Shown here: positions 17,632-26,595 of the stretch, in pieces
Position numbering within the stretch: the stretch's first letter is position 1
Layout of the letters: every line of letters starts with the position of its first letter
NCBI GenBank assembly: GCA_964425355.1
Contig: CAYRMO010000002.1
Coordinates: forward strand, 19,539 to 83,538
Direction of reading: 5' to 3'
DNA length: 64,000 nt
Source: Litorimonas sp964425355
Lineage (GTDB): Bacteria; Pseudomonadota; Alphaproteobacteria; Caulobacterales; Maricaulaceae
The notes under the pieces: model-generated
What the model was told of the DNA's origin: nothing
The model's input: the letters and a program-made list of their open reading frames with translations, nothing else
The model's database searches: none
Position numbers and translations under genes: made by a program

Positions 17632-19155
17632 CTATCCGCGCAGAAAAAACCCATAGATAGGATTATCTGTTTCCGGCCACATAGGGTAGCCTGTGCTCGA
17701 AAGCTGCGCTTCTAGATCCTCAATATCTCCATTTGGGACATGGAATCCACAAAGGACATGACCTTCGGCGGCCCCGTGATTGCGGTAATGAAAGAGGGAA
17801 ATATTCCACCGCGCATCCAGGGTTTCCAAAAATTGGGTGAGGGCACCGGGGCGTTCCGGAAATTCAAATTGGAAAATGACTTCGGCCTTATTGTCACCGC
17901 GCCCACCAACCATATGTCTGATATGACGTTTTGCCAGCCGGTCATGGGACAGGTCAGTCACCACGATGTCTTGTTCTGCCATATCAGCTATGACCTGCTC
18001 ACGGTCTTTGAGGTCCCGCGTTTTCAGCCCCACTAATACATGTGCATCTGCGCGCGGCGCATAGCGGTAGTTAAATTCCGTCACAGCGCGATTACCCAGC
18101 GCGCGCACAAAATTTAAAAAAGCGCCCGCTTTTTCAGGGATCGTCGCCGCAAAGAGCATTTCCTCACCGCTACCAAATTCAGCACGGTCCACCACATGAC
18201 CGATCCGGTCAAAATTTACATTGGCCCCGGATATGGTCACGACCAGATCACCCTCTGGGGCCTCGCCCGATTTTATATGTTGAAAAAGACCGGCAAGGGC
18301 TTGCGCGCCAGCAGGTTCAACGACGGTGCGCGTAGCCTCAAAGACATCTTTGACGGCCGCGCAAATTTCGTCATTACTGACAGCAATATGACCATCCACA
18401 ACCTCTTGGCAGATTTTGAATGTATTTTCGCCAAAGGTTCTAACGGCCGTTCCATCGGCAAATCCGTCGACACGGTTTAAGGCTATGGGTTTGCCAGCTT
18501 CTAGCGCTTGTCCCAGAGTTTGAGCCCCTGCGGCTTCGACCGCAAATATTTTAGTCTCCGGTGCTTCGCGGCGGCACCAGGACCCGATACCTGAAACCAG
18601 CCCGCCTCCACCTGTGCAGACATAGATAGCTGCAGGTGTTCGTGGCATTTGTTCCAGAATTTCTTTACCGACTGTGCCTTGTCCGGCAATCACGTCAATT
18701 TCGTCAAAGGGGTGAATAAAGACAGCCCCAGAGCTTTGCGCGTAATCAATTGCAGCCTGACAGGCATCATCATAGGCATCGCCGACAAGCCGTGTTTTAG
18801 CGCCCATGGCTTCAACGGCCGCTACTTTAATGGCGGGTGTTGTCACTGGCATGAAAATAAGCGCGTCAGTCCCGTAATAGCGGGCAGACGCGGCGACACC
18901 TTGAGCATGATTGCCAGCACTGGCGGCAACGACGCCGCGCTTTCGTTCCGCATCGCTGAGGGCCGCAATGCGGTTTGTGGCGCCTCTTATTTTAAAGGAA
19001 AAAACGTCTTGGAGATCTTCGCGCTTCAACCAGATATTTCGTCCTAATTCAGCCGAGAGTTTCGGCGCGAGTTGCGTCGGCGTCCGTTTGGCCAAGCCGT
19101 AAACATCAGCGGCCTCAATCCGGGCTGCCAGATCATTGAGGTTGATCTTAGACAT
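17632..19155 (-). CDS. ilvA: threonine ammonia-lyase, biosynthetic
   Basis: Deaminates threonine to 2-oxobutanoate, the first step of isoleucine synthesis. I start it at ATG 19155 (MSKINLNDLAARI); the longer frame to 19203 lies inside leuB. The protein has 507 residues with PLP Lys55 in FSFKIRGA, the glycine-rich loop GGGGLVSG, and two C-terminal ACT-like domains (about 330-405 and 415-505) that in the biosynthetic form bind isoleucine and valine. Its start overlaps the leuB stop by 8 bases (ATGTCTAA). It is the last gene of the large branched-chain amino acid operon. Confidence 0.95.
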   Translation of the reverse strand: MSKINLNDLAARIEAADVYGLAKRTPTQLAPKLSAELGRNIWLKREDLQDVFSFKIRGATNRIAALSDAERKRGVVAASAGNHAQGVAASARYYGTDALIFMPVTTPAIKVAAVEAMGAKTRLVGDAYDDACQAAIDYAQSSGAVFIHPFDEIDVIAGQGTVGKEILEQMPRTPAAIYVCTGGGGLVSGIGSWCRREAPETKIFAVEAAGAQTLGQALEAGKPIALNRVDGFADGTAVRTFGENTFKICQEVVDGHIAVSNDEICAAVKDVFEATRTVVEPAGAQALAGLFQHIKSGEAPEGDLVVTISGANVNFDRIGHVVDRAEFGSGEEMLFAATIPEKAGAFLNFVRALGNRAVTEFNYRYAPRADAHVLVGLKTRDLKDREQVIADMAEQDIVVTDLSHDRLAKRHIRHMVGGRGDNKAEVIFQFEFPERPGALTQFLETLDARWNISLFHYRNHGAAEGHVLCGFHVPNGDIEDLEAQLSSTGYPMWPETDNPIYGFFLRG

Positions 19156-20194
19156 GACTCGCGATCCAGGCTCCGACCTCTGAGGTTGACAGCTCACCTC
19201 CAAGATCGCCTGTGGCCTTGTTAGAATCGATGGCCATTGAGACCGCAGATTCTATCGCACTGGCCTCAACGTCCAGGCCAAAGCTTAAGCGTAGCATCCA
19301 AGCAGCTGAGAGGATCATCGCTAAAGGATTGGCTTTGCCTTGGCCGGCAATATCGGGCGCACTTCCGTGAATTGGCTCATACATGCCTGTATCACCGTCT
19401 GATAGCGAGGCGGACGGAATAACCCCCATTGATCCACACAGAACGGACGCCTCATCTGTCAAAATATCACCAAACATATTCTCGGTGAGCACAACATCAA
19501 AATCTTGAGCGCGCGTCAACATATGCATAGTCATGGCATCGACTAAGAGATGATTGAGTTCTACCTCTGGATAGTCTTTGGCTACCTCGATGACGGTTTC
19601 ACGCCAAAGACGCGACGTTTCCAAAACATTTGATTTATCAACGGACGTGACTTTTTTGCGACGAGATTGCGCCAAATCAAAAGCTTTGATGGCGATCCGT
19701 TTGACCTCGTCTTCCGAATAGCGGCACATATCGAATGCGCCTTGGTCGTCTCGGCCTTTATCACCAAAATAAATTCCACCTGTGAGCTCGCGCATGACCA
19801 CAAAATCTACATCTTCCAACCGCTCACGTTTAAGCGGGGCGCGGTCAATCAAGGCCGGGAAGGGCTTACAGGGGCGCACATTGGCATAGAGATTTAAGCG
19901 TTTCCGCAAAGGCAGGAGAGACCCTAATTCGGGTCGGTCCTGGCCTTTCAAATGATCCCATTTGGGTCCGCCGACAGCGCCCAAAAGAATGGCGCCTGTC
20001 CGTTTGGCCGAGGCAAAACTTTCATCTGGTAGAGGTTTCAATCCTGCATCAATGGCCGCCCCACCCACAAGATGTTCTTCAGCGGCGAGCGCATGGCCAT
20101 ATTTATCTGCGACCGCAGCAAGCACCTCCATAGCAGCGGCGCCGACTTCGGGGCCAATGCCGTCACCGGGAAGATAGGTGAAATTTAATTCCAT
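19148..20194 (-). CDS. leuB: 3-isopropylmalate dehydrogenase
   Basis: Oxidises and decarboxylates 3-isopropylmalate to 2-oxoisocaproate in leucine synthesis, using NAD. The 348 residues include LPGDGIGPEV at the N terminus, the substrate Arg/Tyr block MRELTGGIYFGDKG, DKSNVLETSRLWR, and the NAD-binding end MYEPIHGSAPDIAGQGKANP. Length is normal for the family. The start overlaps the leuD stop as TAATG, and the end overlaps ilvA, so the three are translationally coupled. Confidence 0.97.
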   Translation of the reverse strand: MELNFTYLPGDGIGPEVGAAAMEVLAAVADKYGHALAAEEHLVGGAAIDAGLKPLPDESFASAKRTGAILLGAVGGPKWDHLKGQDRPELGSLLPLRKRLNLYANVRPCKPFPALIDRAPLKRERLEDVDFVVMRELTGGIYFGDKGRDDQGAFDMCRYSEDEVKRIAIKAFDLAQSRRKKVTSVDKSNVLETSRLWRETVIEVAKDYPEVELNHLLVDAMTMHMLTRAQDFDVVLTENMFGDILTDEASVLCGSMGVIPSASLSDGDTGMYEPIHGSAPDIAGQGKANPLAMILSAAWMLRLSFGLDVEASAIESAVSMAIDSNKATGDLGGELSTSEVGAWIASHV

Positions 20195-20766
20195 TATTTT
20201 GCCTCATAGGCCGCAATGGCATCTGATTGGTTCTGAAGGTAGCCCATCTCATCAACCCCTTCCATCAGACAGTAACGCGAAAAGGCATCCACTTCGAATC
20301 TATATGTACCGTGATTGCCGGGTAGGCGAACTTCGCATTTATCCAGATCCACTGTGACGTCGGCGTCTGGATTATCCAGCAACCATTGATGGGCTTTATC
20401 TTCTATGATGATGGGCAGGAGACCATTTTTTAAAGCATTATTGCGGAAGATATCTGCGATCTCGGAACTGATCACGATACGAAAGCCATAATCCGTTAGA
20501 CCCCATGGCGCATGTTCACGTGAACTACCGCAGCCAAAATTATGACCTGCGATCAGGATTTTCTTGGCCTGACCAGCTTCCGAATTTAATTCATGATCAG
20601 TTGGCTTTCCATCTGCGTCATAGCGAAGATTGGTAAAGACATGCTCCCCAAGACCAATTTTTGTTGTCATGGTTAGAAATTTGGCTGGCATAATTTGATC
20701 TGTGTCAATATTGGCTGAGCTCAGGACAAGTGTTTTGGATGTGATCTGACTTATGGGTTCAAACAT
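20194..20766 (-). CDS. leuD: 3-isopropylmalate dehydratase small subunit
   Basis: Swivel-domain partner of LeuC; together they isomerise 2- to 3-isopropylmalate. The 190 residues show SANIDTDQIMPAKFL near 17-31 and FGCGSSREHAPWGL around 77-90, the strictly conserved substrate-binding loop of the aconitase swivel domain. Length is typical. It starts 9 bases after the leuC stop and overlaps leuB by one base. Confidence 0.97.
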   Translation of the reverse strand: MFEPISQITSKTLVLSSANIDTDQIMPAKFLTMTTKIGLGEHVFTNLRYDADGKPTDHELNSEAGQAKKILIAGHNFGCGSSREHAPWGLTDYGFRIVISSEIADIFRNNALKNGLLPIIIEDKAHQWLLDNPDADVTVDLDKCEVRLPGNHGTYRFEVDAFSRYCLMEGVDEMGYLQNQSDAIAAYEAK

Positions 20767-20775
20767 TTTCGCCTC

Positions 20776-22176
20776 TTAAGCAGCTTGGATTAAAGAACGT
20801 GGGTCGGTAATCACGCCCGTAATGGCTGAAGCCGCAGCGGTTTGCGGCGAGGCCAAGACCGTGCGAACGCCTGGACCTTGACGGCCTACGAAATTCCGGT
20901 TTGAGGTTGAGACAACAAGATCTCCCGGGGCCCCAATATCGCCGTTCATCCCCAGACACATAGAACAGCCAGCTTCGCGCCATTCGGCGCCAGCGGCGGT
21001 GAAAATTTTATCAAGACCTTCGGTTTCGGCCTGAGCTTTTGTCACGCCTGATCCAGGCACAATAATCGTTTTAACTTTGACGGTCTGACCTTCAAGAAGG
21101 CTTGCAGCAGCTCTGAGGTCTTCGAGACGGGAATTTGTACAAGACCCGATAAAGACCTTGTCCACAGAGGTTCCCGCAATTTCTGTCCCGCTTTCCAATT
21201 GCATATAATCAAGCGCGGCTTCTTCGGCTTTATCTGATGCTGCCGGAATGATTTCCCCAATCGGCATGCCCATGCCAGGATGGGTGCCATAGGTCACCAT
21301 AGGCGTAATCTCTTCGGCTTTGAGGTGAACGTCTTTGTCAAACACGGCATCTTCATCTGTTCGAAGCGAGAGCCAATCTTCACAGGCTTGCGCGAAATCA
21401 CCATTTGCGACGCGCGGAGCCTTGCGACGACCTTGAATATAATCAAATGTGGTTTGATCTGGTGCGACCATGCCGATCCGAGACCCAGCCTCAATGGCCA
21501 TATTGCAAACCGTCATACGGCCTGCCATGCTCATCTTTTCAAAGACATTACCGCGAAATTCCAATGCATAGCCCGTGCCACCACCGATGCCGATTTTTGC
21601 AATGATGGCGAGGATTACATCTTTGGGCGTCACGCCTGGTTGTAACTGACCATTTACATTGATCGCCATGGTTTTGGGCTTGCGCATCAAAAGGGTTTGA
21701 TTGGCCAGCACATGACCCACCTGGGTCGTACCAATGCCAAAGGCAATGGCGCCAAAAGCGCCATGTGTCGCTGTGTGACTATCACCGCAAACAATCGTCA
21801 TACCGGGCTGTGTTGCACCGAGTTCGGGGCCCATCACATGGACAATTCCACGGTTCTCGCTCTCCCAGCCATGCACTTCAATTCCAAATTTCTTGGCATT
21901 GGCAAGTAGTAGGTCAACTTGGATACGCGCTTGCTCACTTTTATAAGGACGGCTTCCATCCGCATTGATCAAAGTCGGCGTAGAATGATCAATTGTCGCG
22001 ATGGTTCTCTCAGGACGCCTGACCGATAGACCTCGGTTTTCCAGTTCGGTAAAAGCTTGCGGGCTTGTGACCTCATGGGTGAGATGGAGGTCAATATAGA
22101 AGACCGCAGGATGATCCGGGGTTTCTGCCACAACCACATGCCGTTCCCAGACCTTATCAAATAGTGTTTTAGCCAT
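20776..22176 (-). CDS. leuC: 3-isopropylmalate dehydratase large subunit
   Basis: Aconitase-family catalytic subunit carrying a [4Fe-4S] cluster. From ATG 22176 it has 466 residues, beginning MAKTLFDKVWERHVV. Cluster ligands are visible in GSCTNSR and in CSMCLGMN, and VCGDSHTATHGAFG is the conserved substrate region. A TTG two codons upstream (22182) is an alternative start that would overlap the leuA stop; the ATG leaves a 2-base gap and gives the usual N terminus. It lies between leuA and leuD in the operon. Confidence 0.97.
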   Translation of the reverse strand: MAKTLFDKVWERHVVVAETPDHPAVFYIDLHLTHEVTSPQAFTELENRGLSVRRPERTIATIDHSTPTLINADGSRPYKSEQARIQVDLLLANAKKFGIEVHGWESENRGIVHVMGPELGATQPGMTIVCGDSHTATHGAFGAIAFGIGTTQVGHVLANQTLLMRKPKTMAINVNGQLQPGVTPKDVILAIIAKIGIGGGTGYALEFRGNVFEKMSMAGRMTVCNMAIEAGSRIGMVAPDQTTFDYIQGRRKAPRVANGDFAQACEDWLSLRTDEDAVFDKDVHLKAEEITPMVTYGTHPGMGMPIGEIIPAASDKAEEAALDYMQLESGTEIAGTSVDKVFIGSCTNSRLEDLRAAASLLEGQTVKVKTIIVPGSGVTKAQAETEGLDKIFTAAGAEWREAGCSMCLGMNGDIGAPGDLVVSTSNRNFVGRQGPGVRTVLASPQTAAASAITGVITDPRSLIQAA

Positions 22177-22178
22177 AA

Positions 22179-23726
22179 TCAATGTTGTGCTGCGATAGCA
22201 CGCTCCCTGTGCTGGCGTCGCTCGATCCGGTTAATCACATCCAGATAGGCGAGCGCTGAGGCCAATACTGTATCCGTATCTGCGCCACGGCCCTGATAGC
22301 TTTCAAATTCAGTCGCAACGCGGACAGTGGCTTCGGCCATAGCATCCTCGCCGCCTGAGACAGAAGAAACGGCATAATGCTCGAGGGTCATCGGAATATG
22401 AGTGATCTCGGAAATCGCATGAAACACCGCATTCATCGGACCTTTGGCACGGCTGACATGGGTCTCTTCCCGGCCATCTTCATGAGAGAGGCGCACAATC
22501 GCCTCGGGCTCGCGCTGATCATCTGATCCTGCCGAGACATAAAGCGAATTAATTGTCCACGGCCCTTGAGAGCCAACGGCTTCGCCCAGAATAAGGGCTT
22601 CAATATCGGAATCAAAGACTTCTTTTTTATCATCCGCCAACGCTTTGAAGGCCGTGAAGACTGAGGTAAGTTGATTGTCAGCCAAAGTGAAGCCTAATTT
22701 CGCAGCGCGCGCTTTTAGGGCGGCGCGACCGGAATGTTTACCTAGGACCAGATTATCTGTGCTGACCCCGACATCTTCGGGTTTCATAATTTCATAGGTT
22801 TCGCGGTTTGCCAGCACACCATGTTGATGAATGCCGCTCTCATGCGCAAAAGCATTTTTCCCGACAATGGCTTTATTGCGCGGCACAGGATTACCTGTCA
22901 GCGTAGCCAGGAGTTTCGAGGCGGCATATATGCCCTGGGTCTCGATATTTGTATCTATGCCAAAGAAATCCTGACGTGTCCGAAGTGCCATAGCCACTTC
23001 TTCAAGCGCGCAATTTCCGGCCCGCTCACCTATACCATTTAGCGCGCATTCGACTTGGCGCGCCCCACCTCTTACGGCCGCAAGTGAATTGGCGACGGCT
23101 AGGCCTAAATCATCATGACAATGGGCGGAAAAAACAACGCCCTCCCCACCTTCGATCTCGCTTGTCAAAAATTCGAAAAGAGACTGGATTTCTTCTGGGG
23201 TCGTATAGCCAACCGTGTCGGGAATATTAATTGTGGACGCGCCTGCCTTAATGGCGGCTTCGACCACACGTTTCAAATAATCCCGTTCAGTTCGGATCGC
23301 ATCTTCGCAAGAAAATTCGACATCATCTGTATAGTTTCTGGCAAGTTCGATCGCCGCAATGGCGCGGCGCACAATCTCGTCTTTTGACATTTTTAATTTA
23401 TATTCGCGGTGCAAAGGCGAGGTTGCGATAAAGGTATGGATGCGTCCGCGCTTGGCGGGTTTAATGGCTTCGCCCGAAGCGCGAATATCACCATCATTAC
23501 AGCGTGCCAGTGAACAGACCGTGCTGTCTTTAATTGTCTCGGCAATGGTTTTGATCGCGTCGAAATCACCTTGAGAAGCGGCGGCAAAGCCGGCTTCCAT
23601 CACATCGACTTTCAAGGCCTCCAGGGCTTCCGCCATACGGAGCTTTTGTCCAGATGTCATCGAAAAGCCGGGGGCTTGTTCGCCGTCACGCAATGTCGTG
23701 TCGAAGATTTTTACGGTTTGGGTCAT
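22179..23726 (-). CDS. leuA: 2-isopropylmalate synthase
   Basis: Condenses acetyl-CoA with 2-oxoisovalerate, committing carbon to leucine. The 515 residues have FDTTLRDGEQAPG at 8-20, metal ligands in SAHCHDDLGLAVAN, NGIGERAGNCALEEV, and a C-terminal LeuA dimer regulatory domain from about 380 that in relatives binds leucine. It follows a small membrane-protein gene by only 3 bases, so it is not expected to have its own promoter directly upstream. Length fits the bacterial type-1 enzymes. Confidence 0.97.
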   Translation of the reverse strand: MTQTVKIFDTTLRDGEQAPGFSMTSGQKLRMAEALEALKVDVMEAGFAAASQGDFDAIKTIAETIKDSTVCSLARCNDGDIRASGEAIKPAKRGRIHTFIATSPLHREYKLKMSKDEIVRRAIAAIELARNYTDDVEFSCEDAIRTERDYLKRVVEAAIKAGASTINIPDTVGYTTPEEIQSLFEFLTSEIEGGEGVVFSAHCHDDLGLAVANSLAAVRGGARQVECALNGIGERAGNCALEEVAMALRTRQDFFGIDTNIETQGIYAASKLLATLTGNPVPRNKAIVGKNAFAHESGIHQHGVLANRETYEIMKPEDVGVSTDNLVLGKHSGRAALKARAAKLGFTLADNQLTSVFTAFKALADDKKEVFDSDIEALILGEAVGSQGPWTINSLYVSAGSDDQREPEAIVRLSHEDGREETHVSRAKGPMNAVFHAISEITHIPMTLEHYAVSSVSGGEDAMAEATVRVATEFESYQGRGADTDTVLASALAYLDVINRIERRQHRERAIAAQH

Positions 23727-23729
23727 AAT

Positions 23730-24230
23730 TTACTCGAATATCTCAGAAACGTCTGAACTTTCTAATTTTCTGCCAGCGGCTTTCCCGGCTAATTGCTTTC
23801 TCGCAAAAATCGAGAGTAAGATAGACGTTAGACTCCACCATAATACAGAAAAACTATACCCTACCGCAGCGATAAAGTTGCCTGTTGTTAGGCCATATAA
23901 TTGCAATTCCACAGGGATTGTTACGACGCTCAGAAAAAATGAAAGCACATTTAGCCAGATAGATATTAGAAGATAAGACCTAAGAGATTTCAGAGACATG
24001 AACTTAAGCGCCCCCAAATTATAGGCACCCCAAAAGGATATAGATGAAACAGAGAATACGCCTAAAAATACGATAGCGAACTGTAAGAACGGAAAATTAG
24101 GCATTTCTACTGAATAAGTGACTTGTTCTAAATATGGCCCAAAACAAAACATTGCAGTGCTCAAGCCAATTAATGGGACACTAACCCAACCAGCTATAAT
24201 TAAGAAAAATCTCAGACGTGTAGCGGTCAT
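23730..24230 (-). CDS. uncharacterised four-helix membrane protein inside the ilv-leu operon
   Basis: A 166-residue protein with four clear hydrophobic segments at about 6-28, 45-68, 85-107 and 112-140, and a polar C terminus. No family is recognised and no catalytic motif is evident. Base composition is visibly more AT-rich than the flanking ilv and leu genes, which suggests a later arrival. Its stop is 3 bases from the leuA start and a hairpin lies upstream at 24246-24264, between it and the ilvM-like gene. It may be transcribed with leuA; whether it has anything to do with branched-chain amino acids, for example transport, is unknown. Confidence 0.75.
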   Translation of the reverse strand: MTATRLRFFLIIAGWVSVPLIGLSTAMFCFGPYLEQVTYSVEMPNFPFLQFAIVFLGVFSVSSISFWGAYNLGALKFMSLKSLRSYLLISIWLNVLSFFLSVVTIPVELQLYGLTTGNFIAAVGYSFSVLWWSLTSILLSIFARKQLAGKAAGRKLESSDVSEIFE

Positions 24231-24245
24231 ACATTTGCACCAATT

Positions 24246-24264
24246 CTCCGAAAAATATTCGGAG
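24246..24264 (-). other. 7-bp perfect hairpin between ilvM-like and membrane gene
   Basis: CTCCGAA at 24246-24252 and TTCGGAG at 24258-24264 form a perfect stem with a 5-base loop in the 60-base gap. No T-run follows on the minus strand, so it is not a convincing intrinsic terminator; it may be an RNA-processing or pause element dividing the operon into ilv and leu halves. Confidence 0.4.
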
Positions 24265-24290
24265 TCGTCTGGGATGAAAATTTATTTGTC

Positions 24291-24593
24291 CTAGGCGCGT
24301 TCGGCACGTTTGCGCCTCCCGACCTTTTCGGCTGAGACGACATTATAAAGTCTTTCTAATTGACGACATAATGTATCCAGATCATTGGGTCCCCCCGTAT
24401 CTTCGACCTGAACAAACAGATCAAAATCGCCATCGACGCGTTGCGTACAATGGACATCACGGTAATCATAACCGCGACGCTCAATGGTTCCGAGCGCACG
24501 GATTAATGTGCCGGATACATCATGAAGGACAATTTTAAGCTTGCCCTGTATACCTGTTGGTTCGAAAGTTTTATCGCGTTGTAATTCAGACAT
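24291..24593 (-). CDS. ilvM: acetolactate synthase regulatory subunit, short ACT (IlvM-like)
   Basis: A 100-residue single ACT-domain protein beginning about residue 17 (GKLKIVLHDVSGTLIRALGTIERRGYDYRDV). The pattern of a strand, a Gly-containing turn and the RALGTIERRGY helix matches small subunits of acetohydroxyacid synthase. It is far shorter than IlvN/IlvH (about 160), so the C-terminal domain of those proteins is missing and it resembles IlvM of enterobacterial AHAS II. It follows ilvB with one small membrane gene between, and its ATG overlaps that gene's stop (TAATG). Expected to activate IlvB; feedback sensitivity to valine cannot be predicted from sequence. Confidence 0.85.
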   Translation of the reverse strand: MSELQRDKTFEPTGIQGKLKIVLHDVSGTLIRALGTIERRGYDYRDVHCTQRVDGDFDLFVQVEDTGGPNDLDTLCRQLERLYNVVSAEKVGRRKRAERA

Positions 24594-24823
24594 TATTTTC
24601 TCCGAAAACGAAATCCATTGAATAGTAAAGCCGCGGCAATCAGGCTGGCCCAGATTACAGTAAAGTTACGTTGCAAAAAATTCTCGCCGCCGCGCATATG
24701 GAACATATTTGCAAACGTCTCGAAAAAAAGGCCGAGAAGCGTTCCAACCGCGCATATGCCAACAATTGTGCCGAGGGTTATGAACCACCAACTAACTAAG
24801 CCGTTTTTGGAGTCTCTATCCAC
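24593..24823 (-). CDS. small two-helix membrane protein between ilvB and ilvM
   Basis: A 76-residue protein starting at GTG 24823, one base after the ilvB stop. Hydrophobic segments lie at about 11-34 and 53-69, with a basic C-terminal FRFRRK. No family is recognised. Its stop forms TAATG with the ilvM-like start, so it is coupled on both sides to the catalytic and regulatory subunits of acetolactate synthase. That placement suggests conserved co-expression, though it may simply be a passenger. Confidence 0.7.
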   Translation of the reverse strand: MDRDSKNGLVSWWFITLGTIVGICAVGTLLGLFFETFANMFHMRGGENFLQRNFTVIWASLIAAALLFNGFRFRRK

Positions 24824-24824
24824 C

Positions 24825-26561
24825 CTACCGCTCCATCATATCTGCATTAGATCGTCCTGGTGGGACGAGGGGCCAGACATTTTCATTGGGGTCGATTTTG
24901 ACATGCATCAAGATTGGACCGTCTGCAGCCAATAGACGGTCAATCCCAGCATCGACTTCGTCAACCGTATTGACCGTAAAAGCATCGATCTGGAAGGCTT
25001 TGGCAAGCACTGCAAAATCTGGATTGTCGTCGAGATTTGTCTCGGAATAATTCTTGTCAAAAAAGACTTCTTGCCATTGGCGAACCATGCCGAGCACCGA
25101 ATTATCCAGCAGGACAATTTTCAACGGAATGTCGTAACGATAAAGCGTAGCAAGTTCCTGAATATTCATCATGATAGAGCCGTCACCCGAGACTGTAATT
25201 ACGGTGCGATTTGGCGCGCCAAGTTGAGCCCCAAGACCGGCTGGCAGGCCAAATCCCATCGTCCCTAATCCACCGGATGTGATGTGATCCTTGGGTTCAT
25301 CAAAATAGCAATGTTGCGCGACCCACATTTGGTGTTGGCCAACATCACAGGTAAAGATTGCAGATTCCGGTGCGCGGCGAGACAGATCATGTAAGAGCTT
25401 GGGCGCGTAAACCGTCGGAGCCGCGTTCTTTTGCGCCCCTTCATAATCCCATTCATGCATGGCCCGTCGTGAATAACACAGCTCCAGCCAGTCTCCGATT
25501 CCAGACGCGGCTTTGCCGTCAAATGGATCAAGGGCTGCGAGATTTTTCTTGAGCGATCCGTCCAGACCAACATTGACGCGGCGAAGCTTATTAATTTCGG
25601 CAATATCAATATCCATATGGATAACTTTGGCATGAGGCGCAAAGGTATCGAGCTTGCCTGTTGCGCGGTCATCGAAACGCGCGCCTGCCACAATCAATAG
25701 ATCACAGTCTTGCACCGCATAATTGGCCGCTTTTAACCCGTGCATGCCCAGCATGCCCAAAAATTGCGGGTGATCTGATTGAAGTGAGCCCAGGCCTTTT
25801 AAGGTCGAAACAACCGGGATCTCGGTCATCTCGACCAGTTTTCTAAGCTCTTCGACACCATCGCCCTGGGCAATGCCGCCGCCAATATAGAAAAGCGGTT
25901 TTTTGGCCTCGCGTATCAGCGCCTCAGCGGCCGCGATATCCTTGCTTTGTCCCATTTCAGGTTTTTGTTTGGGATAGGGTCGCCATTTATGACGTTCGGT
26001 TGTCACGCCATTGGCAACATCTTTCGGTAAGTCGATTAGGACAGGTCCGGGACGACCTTCAGCCGCGATAAAATAGGCCTCGGCAATCATACCGGGAATA
26101 TCGGCTGGATCGCGGGCAATATAACTATGTTTAACAATCGGCAGGGTGATTCCAAAAATATCGACTTCTTGGAACGCATCTGTTCCCATCAAATTCGTTG
26201 GAACCTGACCCGTGACAAAAACCGTAGGCACAGAATCTAGATAAGCATCGGCTATGGCCGTGACGAGGTTGGTTGCGCCTGGGCCAGATGTGGCAAAGGC
26301 GGTTCCGACGCGTCCCGTTGCCCGGGCATAGCCAATGGCGGCCATACCACAGCCTTGTTCATGGCGACACAATATATGGCGAAGTTGCGGATAATTTGGT
26401 AACTCGTCATAGACGGGCATGATCGCCCCGCCAGGATATCCAAAGATCGTCTCCACACCCTGCGCCGCAATTGACTCTAGGAGAAGCTTGGAGCCTGATT
26501 TCGGCTCGCGGTTTTCCAAAATTTCAGTTTGCTGTTTATCAAATTGAGTGGCTGTGGTCAT
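24825..26561 (-). CDS. ilvB: acetolactate synthase large subunit
   Basis: ThDP-dependent enzyme joining two pyruvates to acetolactate, or pyruvate with 2-oxobutanoate, at the branch to valine/leucine and isoleucine. The 578 residues show GYPGGAIMPVYDEL, the catalytic Glu in RHEQGCGMAA, and the ThDP-Mg motif SGDGSIMMN through LLDNSVLGMV near 450-485. The FAD-binding middle domain is present. It lies 34 bases after ilvC and is followed by the small membrane gene and the ACT subunit. Confidence 0.97.
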   Translation of the reverse strand: MTTATQFDKQQTEILENREPKSGSKLLLESIAAQGVETIFGYPGGAIMPVYDELPNYPQLRHILCRHEQGCGMAAIGYARATGRVGTAFATSGPGATNLVTAIADAYLDSVPTVFVTGQVPTNLMGTDAFQEVDIFGITLPIVKHSYIARDPADIPGMIAEAYFIAAEGRPGPVLIDLPKDVANGVTTERHKWRPYPKQKPEMGQSKDIAAAEALIREAKKPLFYIGGGIAQGDGVEELRKLVEMTEIPVVSTLKGLGSLQSDHPQFLGMLGMHGLKAANYAVQDCDLLIVAGARFDDRATGKLDTFAPHAKVIHMDIDIAEINKLRRVNVGLDGSLKKNLAALDPFDGKAASGIGDWLELCYSRRAMHEWDYEGAQKNAAPTVYAPKLLHDLSRRAPESAIFTCDVGQHQMWVAQHCYFDEPKDHITSGGLGTMGFGLPAGLGAQLGAPNRTVITVSGDGSIMMNIQELATLYRYDIPLKIVLLDNSVLGMVRQWQEVFFDKNYSETNLDDNPDFAVLAKAFQIDAFTVNTVDEVDAGIDRLLAADGPILMHVKIDPNENVWPLVPPGRSNADMMER

Positions 26562-26595
26562 GACGATATCTTTCGATCCTGGCTGGGGCAGGATT

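Noticed and set aside
24246..24264. Hairpin as an intrinsic terminator between ilvM and the membrane gene
   Set aside because: No T-run follows on the coding strand; kept only as a hairpin of unknown role.
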